A DNA stretch of 64,000 bases from Warburgia ugandensis. Taxonomy: Eukaryota; Streptophyta; Magnoliopsida; Canellales; Canellaceae. Positions 23,759 to 36,372 of this stretch are shown piece after piece; the stretch's first letter is position 1; each line of letters begins with the position of its first letter. The DNA lies in assembly GCA_035236585.1 (NCBI GenBank), contig CP141132.1, positions 42,845,880 to 42,909,879 of the forward strand. Reading direction: 5' to 3'. The notes under the pieces were generated by a model. That model searched no databases. It was not told the origin of the DNA and saw only the letters and a program-made list of their open reading frames with translations. A program made the translations under genes and the position numbers.

Positions 23759-23776
23759 AACCACGCTCTGATACCA
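23759..23776 (-). other. Primer binding site of E2 (canonical tRNA-iMet)
   Basis: On the minus strand TGGTATCAGAGCGTGGTT begins two bases after the LTR end at 23779, as in E1. Confidence 0.9.
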
Positions 23777-23778
23777 AC

Positions 23779-25523
23779 TGTGATGACCCGGGTTTTATAT
23801 GATGCAAATTTGATGAAAAGGAGAGATCTCTTGTTTTATAAATATGGAATGCATGAAAATCTTTTTGTTTTGGAAAACAATCTTCCGTATAAAAACCCTA
23901 AGTGTCAAAACACATTTTCAAATTATCTAGCCATGGCATAGTTTTAAATTGGCTCTATTCCCAAGAAAGTGTTAGTCACAGCCTTAGCTATAGAGAGTAA
24001 CTACAATCAAGTAACATTGAAAGATAAGGTAGGGGTTTACTTACTTGCACTTAATTTGGGTGTCTTCTGTCACAGGTGTACTCTGTCCTTAAGTGTTTAC
24101 TTGGTGTCTGAAAACTGTTGAGGATTGGGTGAGTATATACTATACTCAGTAGGAGTCCATCACTACTAGTTTTACAATGCATGCTATGTTTAAAATCATA
24201 TGCTTTTTCAAAACATGTGCATGTTCGGATACTCAAGTTCAATATCGAGATTAAAAACCACTGTCGAATTGGAATACTGATGACTTAAAGAATCACATAA
24301 TCCAAATCAAAAGTATCATATATATCACAAACATAATGATATGCATAAGATGCTCAACTGAATCCAACTCATGGATATATGGTATGGTCGACCAACCTCA
24401 TGTCATGCCATATGCAATGCAAGTATATCATCAAACCATAGGGCCCAACTATGCCCATGACCTTGATGCCGTGTGGTCCCCAGGTACCTAAGGACGTAGC
24501 ATCATAGCCTCCATGGGGCATATGACACATCGACCCAGTGCTGTGACACCAGTGGTAGCCCCCTGTACCACATGCAATCGACGTAGGGACATTGCCCTTT
24601 TTGGGCGTGGTACCCATTCCACCTGATAGTGGTAGAGGCTGTAGGCCAACCCAAAACTCTCGGCATAGCACCCACGAGCTTATTAGCCCAAATCATATAA
24701 GATCAAACAAGCGAAAACCTCTTTTTCAAAACCTGTCCTCTTTGGGTCCCTCACAACTGCTTGGCCCTCACAACTGCCTACCCAACGTCTTTTGGGCACT
24801 TCAGCGTCTTTTGGTAACCCTCAAGGACATGCGATTTTTCAAGAACTCAATGCTCACAAATCATGCAATATATGCAATTGTTTGCAAAACATGTCTATGC
24901 ATAATGTATTTGTCATATGCATGCTGAATTCGTTTATAAGATTATACAAGTCATATAACTTATACTTAAAACATGCAGTCTCAAGACAATCATGGCTCTA
25001 TCTAAAAGTCTCGTAGCTATAGAGCACCTACTTGGGTAGGCCACGCTAATCCCCTTGTCCTCGTATGCTCCTAAACATGGTTTAGGGGAACAAGGTTAGT
25101 TTGGCCTATTTTTATAGGTTTTAGAGTGGTTGATCTTACTACTTAGACATTAAGGGTTCATCCCCATGCTTAGCAGTGGAGAAACCTCCAGAATGGCAGT
25201 GGTTTCTCCTCCAAACACCACCGTTCTAAAACCCTTTAGGAGGTTGAAGAAGAGGGGTGCCCGTATCCGTTTTTTAATATAAATTACATTTTTGCCCCTG
25301 AACTTCAAAGGGCCATAACTTGCTCATTTTAACTCCGTTTTGGGTGATTTTGGTCTTGTTAGATTCCTTTTTCTGAGATGCACCTAATGGTACCATTCTT
25401 AGGACCAAATTTCTGGGTCTAGTCAGGGTGAATAGTGAAATGACAAAAATACCCTTATCTCCAAAAAGTGAACTTTTCATTGCTAACTTGGGATTTCAAT
25501 GTTACAAAATTGGAGTCATTACA
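23779..25523 (-). repeat. 5' LTR of E2 (1745 bp, internally deleted)
   Basis: On the minus strand it begins TGTAATGACTCC at 25523 and ends CGGGTCATCACA at 23779. About 740-755 bases equivalent to 18045-18800 are missing at a junction near 25170-25175, and about 35 bases near 25268. The large deletion removes the TATA box, the palindrome and the CpG-rich leader, so this LTR has no recognisable promoter. Confidence 0.9.
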
Positions 25524-26438
25524 ATGTTCCATTATCTCTATCATCAAGGGCAGTAGACAACTGACCCACTTACATCTCTAGTTTAGTAGTAGCTTGGGAA
25601 TTGACATTGGAGTTTTGTTGACTCTCATTTTGGAGATGGGTTATGACTAGTCTAGTTTCATCCTAGTGTGTAAAAGTTTTCTTTATAACCAACTGCATGG
25701 TTTACTCAAATATTTGTTTCTTTGGTTACTGAGGGAACTATTGAAAACCAGAGGTTAGTGGGGAACTAAAGCTCTATGGAAATTTTGAGCAGGGGGTTCA
25801 TAGATGGACCTCCCTGGTGAGTGTTCTTCTACCATGAGAAATTAGGATATTGAGCCCATCCTGGATTCTAAGTCTCAAAGTAAGGGTTGTTGCTAGGACT
25901 ACAATATGCATTCACTTGCTTGAAGTCATATTTAGGGTACACATGATTTGATGGACAAGCTAATGATAAGTGTGCCAGGCTAAAACAAGTAAAGCAAACT
26001 TCCTATGGAGGTTTCATGAGTGAATTTCCAGCCATGAAGGCATCAATTGCCTGGAACATGGTATCGAACATATCCATTCGTTGAGCCACGGAGTCTAGTT
26101 TATGTAACACATCTAGCATTACTCCTATTTCATGGAGGCCTCCTTTCCTTTGAGGCTAGAAACTTCTATCTTGTTGGGTTAAATAATCCCATGGCTGTGA
26201 ATTTTCACAGTTGTTGTGTCATTTTTAGTCATGAGGGCCCCTCCACTACTAGCATCTACCATTCTTCTATTTTGATGTGTAAGTTTTTATCAAAGTATTG
26301 AACTTGCTACCATTTCTCAAATCCACGGTGGGAAAATTTTTACAGCAATTTATTCCATCATTCTCAGCACACAAAATATTGTTTATCTTCTTGCTGCTAG
26401 AAATTTATGATTTTCCTATGGAGGGAATTGGTTTTTAG
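25524..26438 (-). pseudogene. X4 (Athila-like) gag, left half
   Basis: Aligns with X3's gag region at about 49690-50510: ggttttgtt/gtcaactctcatt, tggtttctttggtt-ctgagg, the block around 25840-26060, and the block ending ttcctatggagggaattgg. It is heavily decayed and no useful reading frame survives. It is interrupted on the left by E2 (at 25523) and on the right by X3 (at 26439). The continuation of the same gag resumes at 54037, more than 27 kb away. Confidence 0.8.
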
Positions 26439-28113
26439 TGTAACTTTAATATTACTTACAAGTGCACTAATCAATGTAATAATGTATGCAAGTGAGTTGA
26501 TCGCACGAGGAATCCCATGAATTTTTCATGCAATTGGATCTTATTTAACTTATCTATCCAAGCCAAAGAAAGATATTATTTGATTTAGTCTAAGAATTGA
26601 AAGATCATGGAAATGAAGATTTGCATGGAATTAGAAAGTAAACTAACAAACCTTCTAAAAATCTAATTTTTTAAATTTAGAAATAGTCTAAAAACTAATC
26701 TAAAGGTGCAACTAACTTAAGCACTGAAATCTAAACATGAACTAAACATATAACTAATCAGTGAATCAAAGCACGTAAAAACAAGAATTAAAATAGTGCG
26801 CATCGAACATGAAATATGAAATGCAATGATGGAAGATGCACCTAAATCCAAGATTTTTTTATTGAATTGTTGAGCTTACAAAAGTGGGGTGCAACATTCA
26901 AGAACTTGAAATAACATAACATGATTTCAACTTCAGATCTAATACCATCTATGTATCCTTCATTCATGGGTAGCATGTGTGTGAACCAAAAGAGATAACT
27001 AAGAAGATGGAAACAAAATGAGGACAAAAACTAGAAGAGAATAAGCTCTAATGGAAAGTAAGCAAGGAAAGGAAATCAAATATAGGAAGATAAAGATGAT
27101 CCAAAGGCTATTACCTCTTAGTTGTCACTATAAGAGGTCAATAGCCCTTTGATCAATGAGACTAGAGCACAAAACTAGAAATAAAACATAGGGGAAAGCA
27201 CCCAAGGAAAGATAAACATGAAAAGAGAAATATTTAATAAGAAGGAAAGGAAAGTTGCTTGAAAACCAACCTAGAAAGAACATAGAACATAGAGGAAGAA
27301 GGTGGGCTGAAGCTTGGATGGAGGGATGCGTGGAACTCCTAGCAAAGTGGCATGGACGGTTTTAGGAAGAAGGTGTGGAGGACCAGCCCTTGGATGGGGC
27401 GTGGAACTCCCTATGTTTGTTTTGTAGGATGCCTCTCTATCTTTTATATAGGTAACTTAAGATGGGAATTAGAGGTAGGACTCTATGAAAGTACTAGGAA
27501 TGTGGAAATTAGAAAAGTGAGTGGAAGTGGAAAGTGGAAAGGAGGTATGATGAAATGGGAAAACTAAGGTACTATATGGTGGGAGGCACCACTTTTCAAG
27601 GAGGTGCTTCCACCCTAATGTTGGTTGATAAATAGAGTTGGAAGAAGAGAAAAACAAAGTGGAAAGAGACAGTTAATGACTCTTTTCCCATTGGATCACC
27701 TTAGCATGCATATCTTGTTTATTTGATATTCATCCAAATTTCCTTCTAATATTCCACTTGAATTTCACAATCTTTTTTAATGGATAAGTTCTTGAATTTC
27801 CCTTTAATTTTGTGGCTCCATGTGGCATAGTTTATATGAATTGATGGCCTAAATGGCTTGCCTCATAGCTTCGTAGCTTGGCTTCTCTTAGATAACTCCT
27901 TGATGACTTAGGCAGTTTTCATGACTTATTTGGCTTGTGTGGCTAAGTTGGCTTGTATGCATAGCTTCAATTCTCATGCAAAGGTGGTGAAATTACATGG
28001 CTTGTGCATGGGCCCTTCTAATCACCTTTGAGTCTTCCAATTGCTCTCTTACTTGCCCTAGGATGGTCTTGAATCTTAATTGAGATTTGGAATGATTAAA
28101 TTTGCATCCTGAC
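26439..28113 (-). repeat. X3 3' LTR, larger segment
   Basis: Begins (plus strand) TGTAACTTTAATATTACTTAC and follows 52002-53745 closely. It includes a TATA-like element on the minus strand (tatataaaag, 27441-27450). It is cut at 28113 by S1 and resumes at 32806. No gene. Confidence 0.87.
27441..27450 (-). promoter_or_regulatory. TATA-like box, X3 3' LTR
   Basis: tatataaaag on the minus strand, at a similar depth in the LTR to the TATA boxes of the X5 LTRs. Low information content; position supports it. Confidence 0.4.
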
Positions 28114-28730
28114 TGTAATAACCCCAATTTTTGTAATTGATTGAGAAAATCAATAAAGTTTGAGTTTCAGATATTTCGGGCTAAAATATTATGGTTATTT
28201 AGAATATACTTTTTATAAAAGTGTAATCAAATCATAAGACATGTAAAATTAAAATTAAACTTAGCAAACCCTTCAAAATGACTGTAAGCAGACAAATTCC
28301 GAAGTCGGATAAGAAATCCTTAAGTTTCTTCATTTCTTGGACAAAAGGGGTAAAATAGTAATTTTACCCAAAAATCAAAATCTCCCAAAAATCAAAATAT
28401 GAGACATCAAAATTTAGAATGTACTGAGAAATACAAATCCAACACCACTAAGTACACTCAAATCCGAGATCATGGGAATAAAACCCAAAATTTTATACAT
28501 AAATGGCAAAACAGTCTTTTTAGACCATGTTGGGCCCACATGGGGCCCACAAGGGACCCAAAAACCAATCTTATCAGCAGCCTAAGTGAAGTCATGGGTC
28601 AACAAACATCATCTAGTCTTGGGGAAGAAAAATGGGACATGGGGAAGAAAAAATGGAGCATGGAAGACTTTCATGCCATTTAATAATAAAAAATAAAATA
28701 TTATAATTAGGAAAAAAGGCCCAAAATGGC

Positions 28731-28738
28731 TATAAATA
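28731..28738 (+). promoter_or_regulatory. TATA box of S1
   Basis: tataaata about 617 bases into the LTR, followed by a C/A-rich stretch and the CpG-rich leader, matching the layout of the E1 LTR. Confidence 0.6.
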
Positions 28739-29379
28739 CAACCCCAAAAATCCTCATATAATCCCCACGAAATTTTCTTCACTCTCCCTGAAAAATTAGA
28801 CCTAGATCCCTCCCCAAAAGCCAAAATTTCCAAGAGACATCTCTCTTTTCAATTTGTTTTTCTTTTTAAATTGGAACAAGAGACCTAAAATCAATTAGGC
28901 ACTTTGTTCCAGATTTAATATGATCAATTTCACCATCCAAAACTTCCCAACATATCTATTCTACAAAATCCCCAAAGAAATTTCAAGATCCAACGGTTCA
29001 AACAACGGAAATTTGTAAGAAAGGTGGATCTTAGGCCATATCCTCATCAACAAGGTATTTTTTTAAATTGGGCATATAACTGAGGTTTTTTCTCCAATCA
29101 GGTAGGTGGAAATACTTTCCATAGATGTTTAATACTATTTTATGTAATTTTTAGTTTATTGTAATTTATTTTGGTAATAAAAAGCTAAAAATAAAGTAAA
29201 CAACAGAACCCTTTAGTCTGGATGATAGAGTGCTCAAATCAAATTTCTGACTACACCAATCGATCCAGAAGGGTCGAAAACCCCTAGGGTAGAATTTTCA
29301 CAAAGATCAGAGACGTTTTGGGCCCTCAATTGAGAGAGGATTGATTGGACGGTCCAAAATGGACTATCCGATCTCCAGA

Positions 29380-29640
29380 TCTAACGGCACCCAAGACGCA
29401 CACGTGATGCACCGTCGGAACGGCGCGTGCACTGTGCATGGGGCATTGTCCCAAGCGAGACGATGGTGCGTCCGTCAAATCCATGAGCACACGCGCCCAG
29501 CGATTGCCCCGTTTACGAGCGCGCGGACGATGAGCGTTCCACTCGTCCCGTCTGTGTCTGTGGATGCACCGCAAGGACGCTTTCTACATTCATCCCAGCA
29601 GATGCGCCCGACAAACCGAACGCGTCCACCCGGTTTGGTT
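29380..29640 (+). other. CpG-rich patch in S1 leader
   Basis: Locally GC- and CpG-rich (acgcacacgtg, cggaacggcgcgtgc, gagcgcgcggacg) within otherwise AT-rich DNA. A 123-codon open frame (29341-29712) spans it, but the translation shows no known domain, and the opposite strand is open over part of it, so it is not called a gene. Confidence 0.6.
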
Positions 29641-32600
29641 TTCCACCCAAACGATTTGGACCGTCTGTTCCTTGGGCCCAGATCAAATCTAAGCCCTAGG
29701 AAAGACTGTTAACTTCCAGATCCAATTCCGGAGTCATCTGAACTCCAAATTGAGATCGAAAAGAAGCTATGGAAAGCTTGAAACCTCTATTTTCTAATGA
29801 AATCATAAAATGGACATACTATTTAGTAAAAACTTTCTGTAATAAAGAAACAAGTTTCTAATTACTTAGATCTTCAAGGTCTGAGATGATCAGATCTTGG
29901 AAATATGTTTTAATAATAATATACTATTGAAATACAGTGAGATCTATGGTTTAATTGGATATATATGAGATATATTAAGGGATCTACCCATTATGGTAGA
30001 AAAACCCTAAAAATACAAAGGGACCCACTTGATCAATGAGATTAAGTGTGATCAGATCCTTGGGATGGAAAGAATAAATGTTGATATGATGAAATCCAAG
30101 AAAATCATGGATGGATTATGACAAAAATAGATCAATATGATCTTTTGACCTTAATAAAGAAAATTCCCTAAATATAACTAAAATCCTTAATCAAAGGAAA
30201 AGATCTAAGATCAAATGGTTGGATCATAAGTAAAGGTTTCTAAAAATGTTAATGTAATTAGTTTCATTTTATATAATAGCATTTTAAATATGATTATGTT
30301 ATAAAGCATGCTAGTATAACATTTAGAGTTTAGCATGATATGTGATGTCATTGTTATCATAAGGTGCTAGATTTGATTATTTTAAGTACCGTGCCTCATT
30401 ATCATTAAATGTTAAATTATGCAGTTTTATGCTTTGAAATTATAATTCATTTATGGCTAAATGTTATTAGTAGATCTACTTGTTATGAGATAAAGAGCAT
30501 AAAACATCAAAAATGTATTCTAATGAGAAAGTAGAGTTTCATGACACAAATAAGAATGGAGTACTTTGGAATTAATTAGTAAGGGCTATAGTTAGTAGGA
30601 CAATATAAGGATTATCAAATCCTTGGCCCAAATTAGGAAAAGAATAATAAACCCCATGAATGACATTATAAATATTCATGGACTTAATTAAAATCCATTA
30701 GAAAGAGTACTTAGGATAAACATGCTTATAGGAACCTTATGAAAGGTTGAGCTATGGTTATTCTAGTGAATGATGAACATAGTGGTTAAGGGGGTTATCT
30801 AATAGAGCCTCGCTCTTCCCTTACCTTCCGTTGACGTTTGTGAGGTCTAAACGCCTCCTTACATGAGGATTGAAGTAACCACTTTGTGTTCACCCATTCA
30901 GCTAGTTAGCCTTAGCCAATTGGAAATAAGAGGAGCAGTCTAGATTTAGGCTTGAATAAGCTACCTTCAACCAGCACATTAACTGGTTGAATAATAATAA
31001 TAAGAGCATAAAAGGTTAGTAAATTATCTAACCCTAATAAAAACAGTAAGTAAGATAAGAATGATCAAACAAGATCCATTAGATCTTGGATGATCAAGAA
31101 CAATAAGAATGTTTCTTAGTATACTTGTTATAGTTCATTAGATTAGATAATCCAAACCCTTGATCAAAGATGATTCAAGGAAGAAAACCAAGATCATCCT
31201 CCATAGGGATGATCCAATAATTGAACTTAGATAAAAGAAGAACTAGATGATAGAAGATCTAGGACCTTGATCTTTATCAACATGTGTAGATTCTCAATCA
31301 ATGGATCTATGAAAGATCAAGATCAAGGAGATAGACATACAAAGACTTAGAGATAGAAAACTACTTAGATATGAATGATCTAAAGATCATTCTAAACATC
31401 AGATCTAGTGATCAATAGGATTGTTCATAATTTATATATTGACAATATGTATGGATGTACATATCACATACATCAGTCAAGATCATGGAAGATTGGGGAA
31501 AAGAGATCAATCCTTAAAGGTAGGAGGATTTGATGAATGCATACATGATTGTACTCATGATCTTATGTTGACAAGAGTAATGATAATACTTCTATTAAAT
31601 CTCTTGAAAACCTTATGATCCAACCAAACACATATAAGATGGTTAAGAACTAAACTATAAGTGAATAGGGAACTAGAAAATATTTCAGCCCTAAGTAAAT
31701 AGACATATGGTCTGATATATATATATGAAATCTATTTTACATACAAGCTTGGAGGCTTGTGAGTTTGTTTTAATAGGCATAAGCCTAGGAGAATGCTATT
31801 GCTAGAGGAGCTATGAGGGTTTGGCCACTTGCTCCTTGAAATTTGATGATGTGATGATACCTTGCCCTAAGAGAAGCTAAAAGTCGGGTGGTGGCAATTA
31901 TGGAAAGGCCACCACTGTGAAAGTCTTGCCCCCCCCATACGGGCAACAACATAATATTTTCCACCGTGGTATCAGTGGTGAACAGGGCAGTTATCCGAGC
32001 GCGCTAGTACGGATCAGACTGCAGCATAGCAACCTTTCTGATTATTTTGCACTATGATCCATATGAGAATAGGCATAGTGAAATGCTAGGTAATTGTATA
32101 TTACCAATATTTCCCAAGAAGGAAAATTCCCAGTATAAGATTAGCTATAATACTAAATTCTCAAAATGAAGAGAATTGATCAGCTTAGTTGGGAATGATA
32201 TTTAACTATTTTCACAAATTTAACTGGTTTACCCATGAAGGGTATATGTACGTATATAGATATACATAACTTACAAAGTAAAGAGTATGTTTAAGAATAA
32301 TGGGATTATGAAGTAATGGGATTACATTGTCAATGTTATGTTTGTTGAATCCCCTACCAAGCATTGCTTGCTGAGATATTGTAATTGTTGCAATATCTCA
32401 GATACAGGGAAGGAGAGCTAGGAGCTGAAGACTATAGAAGACTTGAAGAAAATAATCTTCAAGGTATACCCTTGAAGACATGTATTTTTCTTTATTGAGA
32501 GTTTTATTGTATGGTGAGCTTGAGTTTTGGATTATGTAATTTGGACAAGTATTGTACTAGATTTGGCTGTACTGTGAACCATTGGATGGATCCTGGAGTT

Positions 32601-32805
32601 TAATAAAAGTATATTCCTTCAATGGAATTTTTTTTTGTACACAAATTGTACTTATGTTATATATGAAGTGGTGACTTGGGTTTTCAAAACAAGTTCTAAA
32701 GAAAAGAATTTCCACTGCTTTGTTTTGCAAAAAATTTTACACTCTTAAGGGCCCTGCCTTTCAAAATACTTTACAAATCATGTTTCAAAAACCCGGGTCG
32801 TCACA

Positions 32806-33103
32806 TTGAGTCTCTCTTTTGATCTTGATTTTCAATTCTTATCATCATTGATCTCAGCCATTAGATCATCTTCTTGATACCTACAAAAGATTAAAAACCC
32901 TAACTAAATCCAAAAAAGTTTTGATTATTAGCATATGTACTCTGGATTATCTCCTCAACCTACAAAATATTAAAATTTTGGATTATTAGGTTAGAAAAGC
33001 GAATGTTATGAATTTTGACAACAGCGTAGGACAATACCCTATATTTTATAACACATGGAATGATAATTGGGTGCTTTTTATACAAAATTGAACACTTATT
33101 ACA
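32806..33103 (-). repeat. X3 3' LTR, remaining segment (LTR start on the minus strand)
   Basis: Resumes at ttgagtctctcttttgatc and matches 53745-54036. On the minus strand the LTR starts TGTAATAAGTGTTCAATTTTG at 33103. Confidence 0.85.
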
Positions 33104-33137
33104 ACCCCCAACCAGCATTTTGCTAACCCAAAGAAAA
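33104..33137 (-). other. Polypurine tract of X3
   Basis: Minus strand: gttagcaaaatgctggttggggg just before the LTR start. The same motif precedes the X5 3' LTR and the inverted LTR at 38907. It resembles the 'gacaagcaa...taagtttgggggtgt' tract known in plant Athila/Tat-type elements. Confidence 0.75.
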
Positions 33138-34424
33138 GCATACAAAAATCATGAAAACAAAATGTATACCATTTTCGTAGGTACTCACAGTTGCATTTAG
33201 CATATGCAACAAGCCCTTAAACCCCTAAGTATCCTTAGTGGATGAGTTTAGCCTTGTGAGAGTTTGCAATGAATATACCAATAAAATTCAATAGGGCTAA
33301 GTCCTTTATTTTATCTCAAAGAATTATTGTCCATTAGCATTCTACTGGCTTTAAGAACTTAATAAAGATGAATGAAAAATTCTACAAGTTACCCATATTT
33401 CAAAGCCATTTTATTACAATTATATCATATAGTAGAGTGTGTGTACTAATTACATAATCTAAACTCTAAATAGATATGTTTATACTCCATTGGAATGATG
33501 TTTTGACCTCAAATTCTCATTGGTATACACTTAGAAATAAAGCTCATAGAGAAAATAAGTCAAACAAAATTCTCTCACTACGTGACCAAATCCAACAATG
33601 CTGATGGTTCACATAATTTTAGATACACAAATAAGACTATCTTCCACCTTAAGATCAACATATCTTTAGATAGGACAAAATGTAGGCTTGGGAATGATTT
33701 TGAAAGAAATGGTACAAGGATTCAAAGGTTTTAGATTTGAGTAGAGGTCTTCAATAATTGTTGGACAACTTTTCTTTTGAGTGCAATGTAGAGAATATCT
33801 TTTTCTCTCTTCACAACTTTTCATCTTTTTATAATTCTTTTTTTTTTTTCTTTGTATTTTGTATTTCTTTGAAGGAAAGGCTTTTTAAGTGTATTTTGAC
33901 ATTTTTCACTTCTTAGTTTTTTGTCCTTTTTGAAATTTTTTTTACCATCTCTACTCATTTTTGAAAGATAGGTAAATGATATTTAATTGGAATTCTAGGT
34001 TAATGTAAATAAGTTTTAAAAAGAAAAGGCTTACAAAGAAGATCAAAGTGTCAAATTAGTGGTATAATATACTAGGTAACCTTTATGTCTCTTAGTTAAA
34101 ACAAGGATGGCCTATATCATTTTCTAGGTTTCTTAAAACCTGTCATATTCAATAAATATTTAGGAAACAAAGTTAGTACTCTGATTTGGTTCTTGACAAT
34201 TGACCAAAACAAAGATACCCAGATCTGTCAAAATTGATGATTGCTAAAGAAAATATCAAATTATATATAACCTTCAAAAAGATGATAGCCTCTAATGCTC
34301 GAAAAATCTAAGAAGTTAAAAAGCTCAAAACTTGAATTATTATTTTTTTGTTAAAAAGTACAAGAAAACTAAAAAATCTCATGCATATTTACACCCCCAA
34401 CCTATGCTAAACATTATCCCCAAT
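33138..34424 (-). other. X3 3' non-coding region (part 1)
   Basis: About 1.3 kb between pol and the polypurine tract, paralogous to X5's 36373-37990 (shared blocks include ggtactcac-gttgcatttagca and agtgaatatacc). No convincing frame. In some Athila elements an env-like gene lies here, but nothing recognisable remains. It continues after X5 at 42494. Confidence 0.7.
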
Positions 34425-34429
34425 GTTTT
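34425..34429. repeat. Target duplication of X5, left copy
   Basis: gtttt immediately before the LTR's TG at 34430; identical to 42489-42493. Confidence 0.85.
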
Positions 34430-36337
34430 TGTCAATTTTTTCTGCAAGTGCACGGGTTACTGTCATATAGCTATGCAAATACGGGTCAATCCCACAAGGA
34501 CTCACTTTAGAATTTTAGAGTTTTTAATAAAATTCAATTATTTGAAATTCAATCAAATGACCAAAAATTAACAGAAAATAATTTCGACCTTCAGATTTAG
34601 CTTACTAATGAAATTTTAGAAGTTTAATTCCAGGAAAAGTAGAAAAAGAAACAATACAATCCCAATTAAAACTAAAACTAGAAGAAATTAAGAAAATCTA
34701 ATGCCCTAACTTAAGTACTTTCCAATTTCTTCACTTCAGGTTTCCAAAACTTTGATCAGCCTATATCACTATGTTCAACATGCCATGGATTAAGGATCTA
34801 ATGGAGGAATTTTTTAGATTGTTCAAATATTTAGAGATCTAACCAAATTAATGAAATTAATATTCAACGGCTTAGATCTATTATCAGAATCCAAAATAAA
34901 GATCAGGAATAGTAATTCTACTAGAAACTATCCTAAAATTATTTTAGGAAATTTAATTAAAATTCAGAATTAAAATAAACAAGAAATTAAAGATCTTCCA
35001 TCGTTAACCCAGAACCGTTCATTGAATTAAATAGTAAAAGTATAACACAGAACGTGGATTACTCAGAACAAAAATAGCATAAACCCATAATAAGGACATT
35101 AAATGTAATTTAAGTCATTCAGTTAGGGGCAAAATTAGAATTTTTCCCGAAACTTCCTTAAAACTATCGTAAAGAGGTTTTTCCAACCGGAGAAGATGGA
35201 ATTCCAATCGGTATAGATTGCTGGAGATAGTGATCATCTCAAATAGATGGGCGTAGCCTTGTTCTGGGTTCTCACCAAGCCGATGGAGAGAAAAAAAAAA
35301 AAACAATGCCCTTTTGGGCGTCGTCTGATTCTAGGTTTGCTTTAGGCCGGTGATGCTTGTAAGGTGGAGATGATGGTTGCTCTGGTGTTGGTTCGTATGG
35401 AGCAAAGGAGAAGGGGGAAATGGAGAACATGGGAGAGGGAGATGATGCCTGGGACAGATACTGGTACTGGAAGAGGTGATCTAGGCATAGGAAAATGACA
35501 CCTGTTAAACAAGCTGGAGGTAGAAACGATCAAGGCTTTATCTCTGACCGGTGAAAACGACAAAGGCGTCAGGTGAAGGGCTGAAGTGACGAAGATGATG
35601 GGAGGTTTCGGCGTACGACCAGTGGCTGCTCGTTGTGATTGAGGGTGGACTAGGAAGATGTTAGAGAGAGTGCACAAGAGGGGGAAAGATAGAAAGCCAG
35701 AAGGTTGGTGCGGTGGAAGAAGAGGGCTAGGTGTGATGGAGATTGAATGGGACAAACGTAAAATGTAAAGAGAGAATTTTAGGATGAAAGCTAGAGGAAA
35801 AAAACGGAAGACTTAGAATGGCAAGCACCAAAGGAAAGTAAAACTACTAAAAAAAAAAACTCTCCCCTCTTTCATACAGCTCCCCTATTTATGACCTTTG
35901 CACTTCCTTGTTTTTCTCCACCACCTTCCTTGAAGATTAAGTTTCCTATTAGAAAACTCCTTTCTCCCCATTTAGGACTCTTCTTCCTTAGAAACTCTCT
36001 TCCACTAGGAAACATCCTCCATTAGGAAACCTTCTTGCTCTTCACTAATCTGCACCGTTGATCCTTGAGGAATAATCTTTAACATTGATCCACAGCCATC
36101 CATGCCTCTTGTAGTTGATCTGCAAAATAAAACACTAAATTAGAATAATCTAACCTGCACATTAATCATCTAATAAACTCCAATGATCATCTAACTGTTG
36201 ATTTTGAGAAATTAAGGTTTGGATGGTCAATTTGAGTTAAACTTAAAAATCAAGCTAAATTTTGGAAATTTGAACGATTAGATGATCTAATTGAATGCTA
36301 AAGTAGGGGTCTTTTAGCCAAAATTAAACACTTAACA
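34430..36337 (-). repeat. 3' LTR of X5 (1908 bp)
   Basis: Plus-strand ends TGTCAATTTTTTCTGC and aaacacttaaca. Closely similar throughout to 40591-42488. It contains the gcaagtgcacgg...gggtcaatcccacaagga block shared by the Athila LTRs here. A minus-strand TATA box (cataaata) lies at 35886-35893. The open frame at 35342-35755 (Ser/Pro/Leu-rich, no domain) is leader sequence and not called. Confidence 0.9.
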
Positions 36338-36372
36338 CATCACCCAACCAGCATTTTGCTAGTCTTGAGCAA
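36338..36372 (-). other. Polypurine tract of X5
   Basis: Minus strand: gactagcaaaatgctggttggg, then gtgatg, before the LTR start TGTTAAGTG at 36337. Confidence 0.75.

Larger units (their letters stand above)
17201..25523 (-). mobile_element. E2: second copy of the E1 family, inverted, defective
   Basis: Reading on the minus strand from 25523: 5' LTR (25523-23779), canonical iMet primer site, gag-protease-RT-RNase H-integrase-chromodomain, polypurine tract, then a truncated 3' LTR ending at about 17201. It is collinear with E1 and closely similar in protein. Its right flank (atgttcc...) is the interior of the old Athila-like element X4, so E2 landed in X4. Its left flank was lost in the fusion with E1, so no target duplication can be tested. 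It has many stops and two frameshifts. Confidence 0.93.
28114..32805 (+). mobile_element. S1: 4.7-kb solo LTR of Tekay type
   Basis: Begins TGTAATAACCCC and ends CCCGGGTCGTCACA, the same end pattern as the E1/E2 LTRs (TGTAATGACTCC...CGTCACA). It interrupts the X3 3' LTR, whose intact partner reads straight through at about 53740. No primer site, polypurine tract, gag or pol is visible in 4692 bases, and no second LTR copy, so a solo LTR is the simplest reading. A TATA box (tataaata, 28731) and a CpG-rich stretch (29380-29640) follow the usual LTR layout. Flanks ctgac and ttgag share only three of five bases, consistent with an old or mutated duplication. A non-autonomous element without coding capacity is the alternative. 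Confidence 0.8.

Noticed and set aside
29341-29712. 123-codon frame in the CpG-rich part of S1
   Set aside because: Falls in LTR leader sequence, has no recognisable domain, and open frames are expected by chance in GC-rich DNA with few TA-containing stops; the opposite strand is open too.
28114-32805. Two separate elements rather than one solo LTR
   Set aside because: No internal TG/CA pair with a target duplication and no repeated start sequence were seen; the X3 LTR homology stops and resumes exactly at the two outer ends.
35342-35755. 137-codon Ser/Pro-rich frame in the X5 3' LTR
   Set aside because: The paralogous LTR at 41494-41984 has the same sequence broken into separate frames by indels; this is C/T-rich leader, not a gene.
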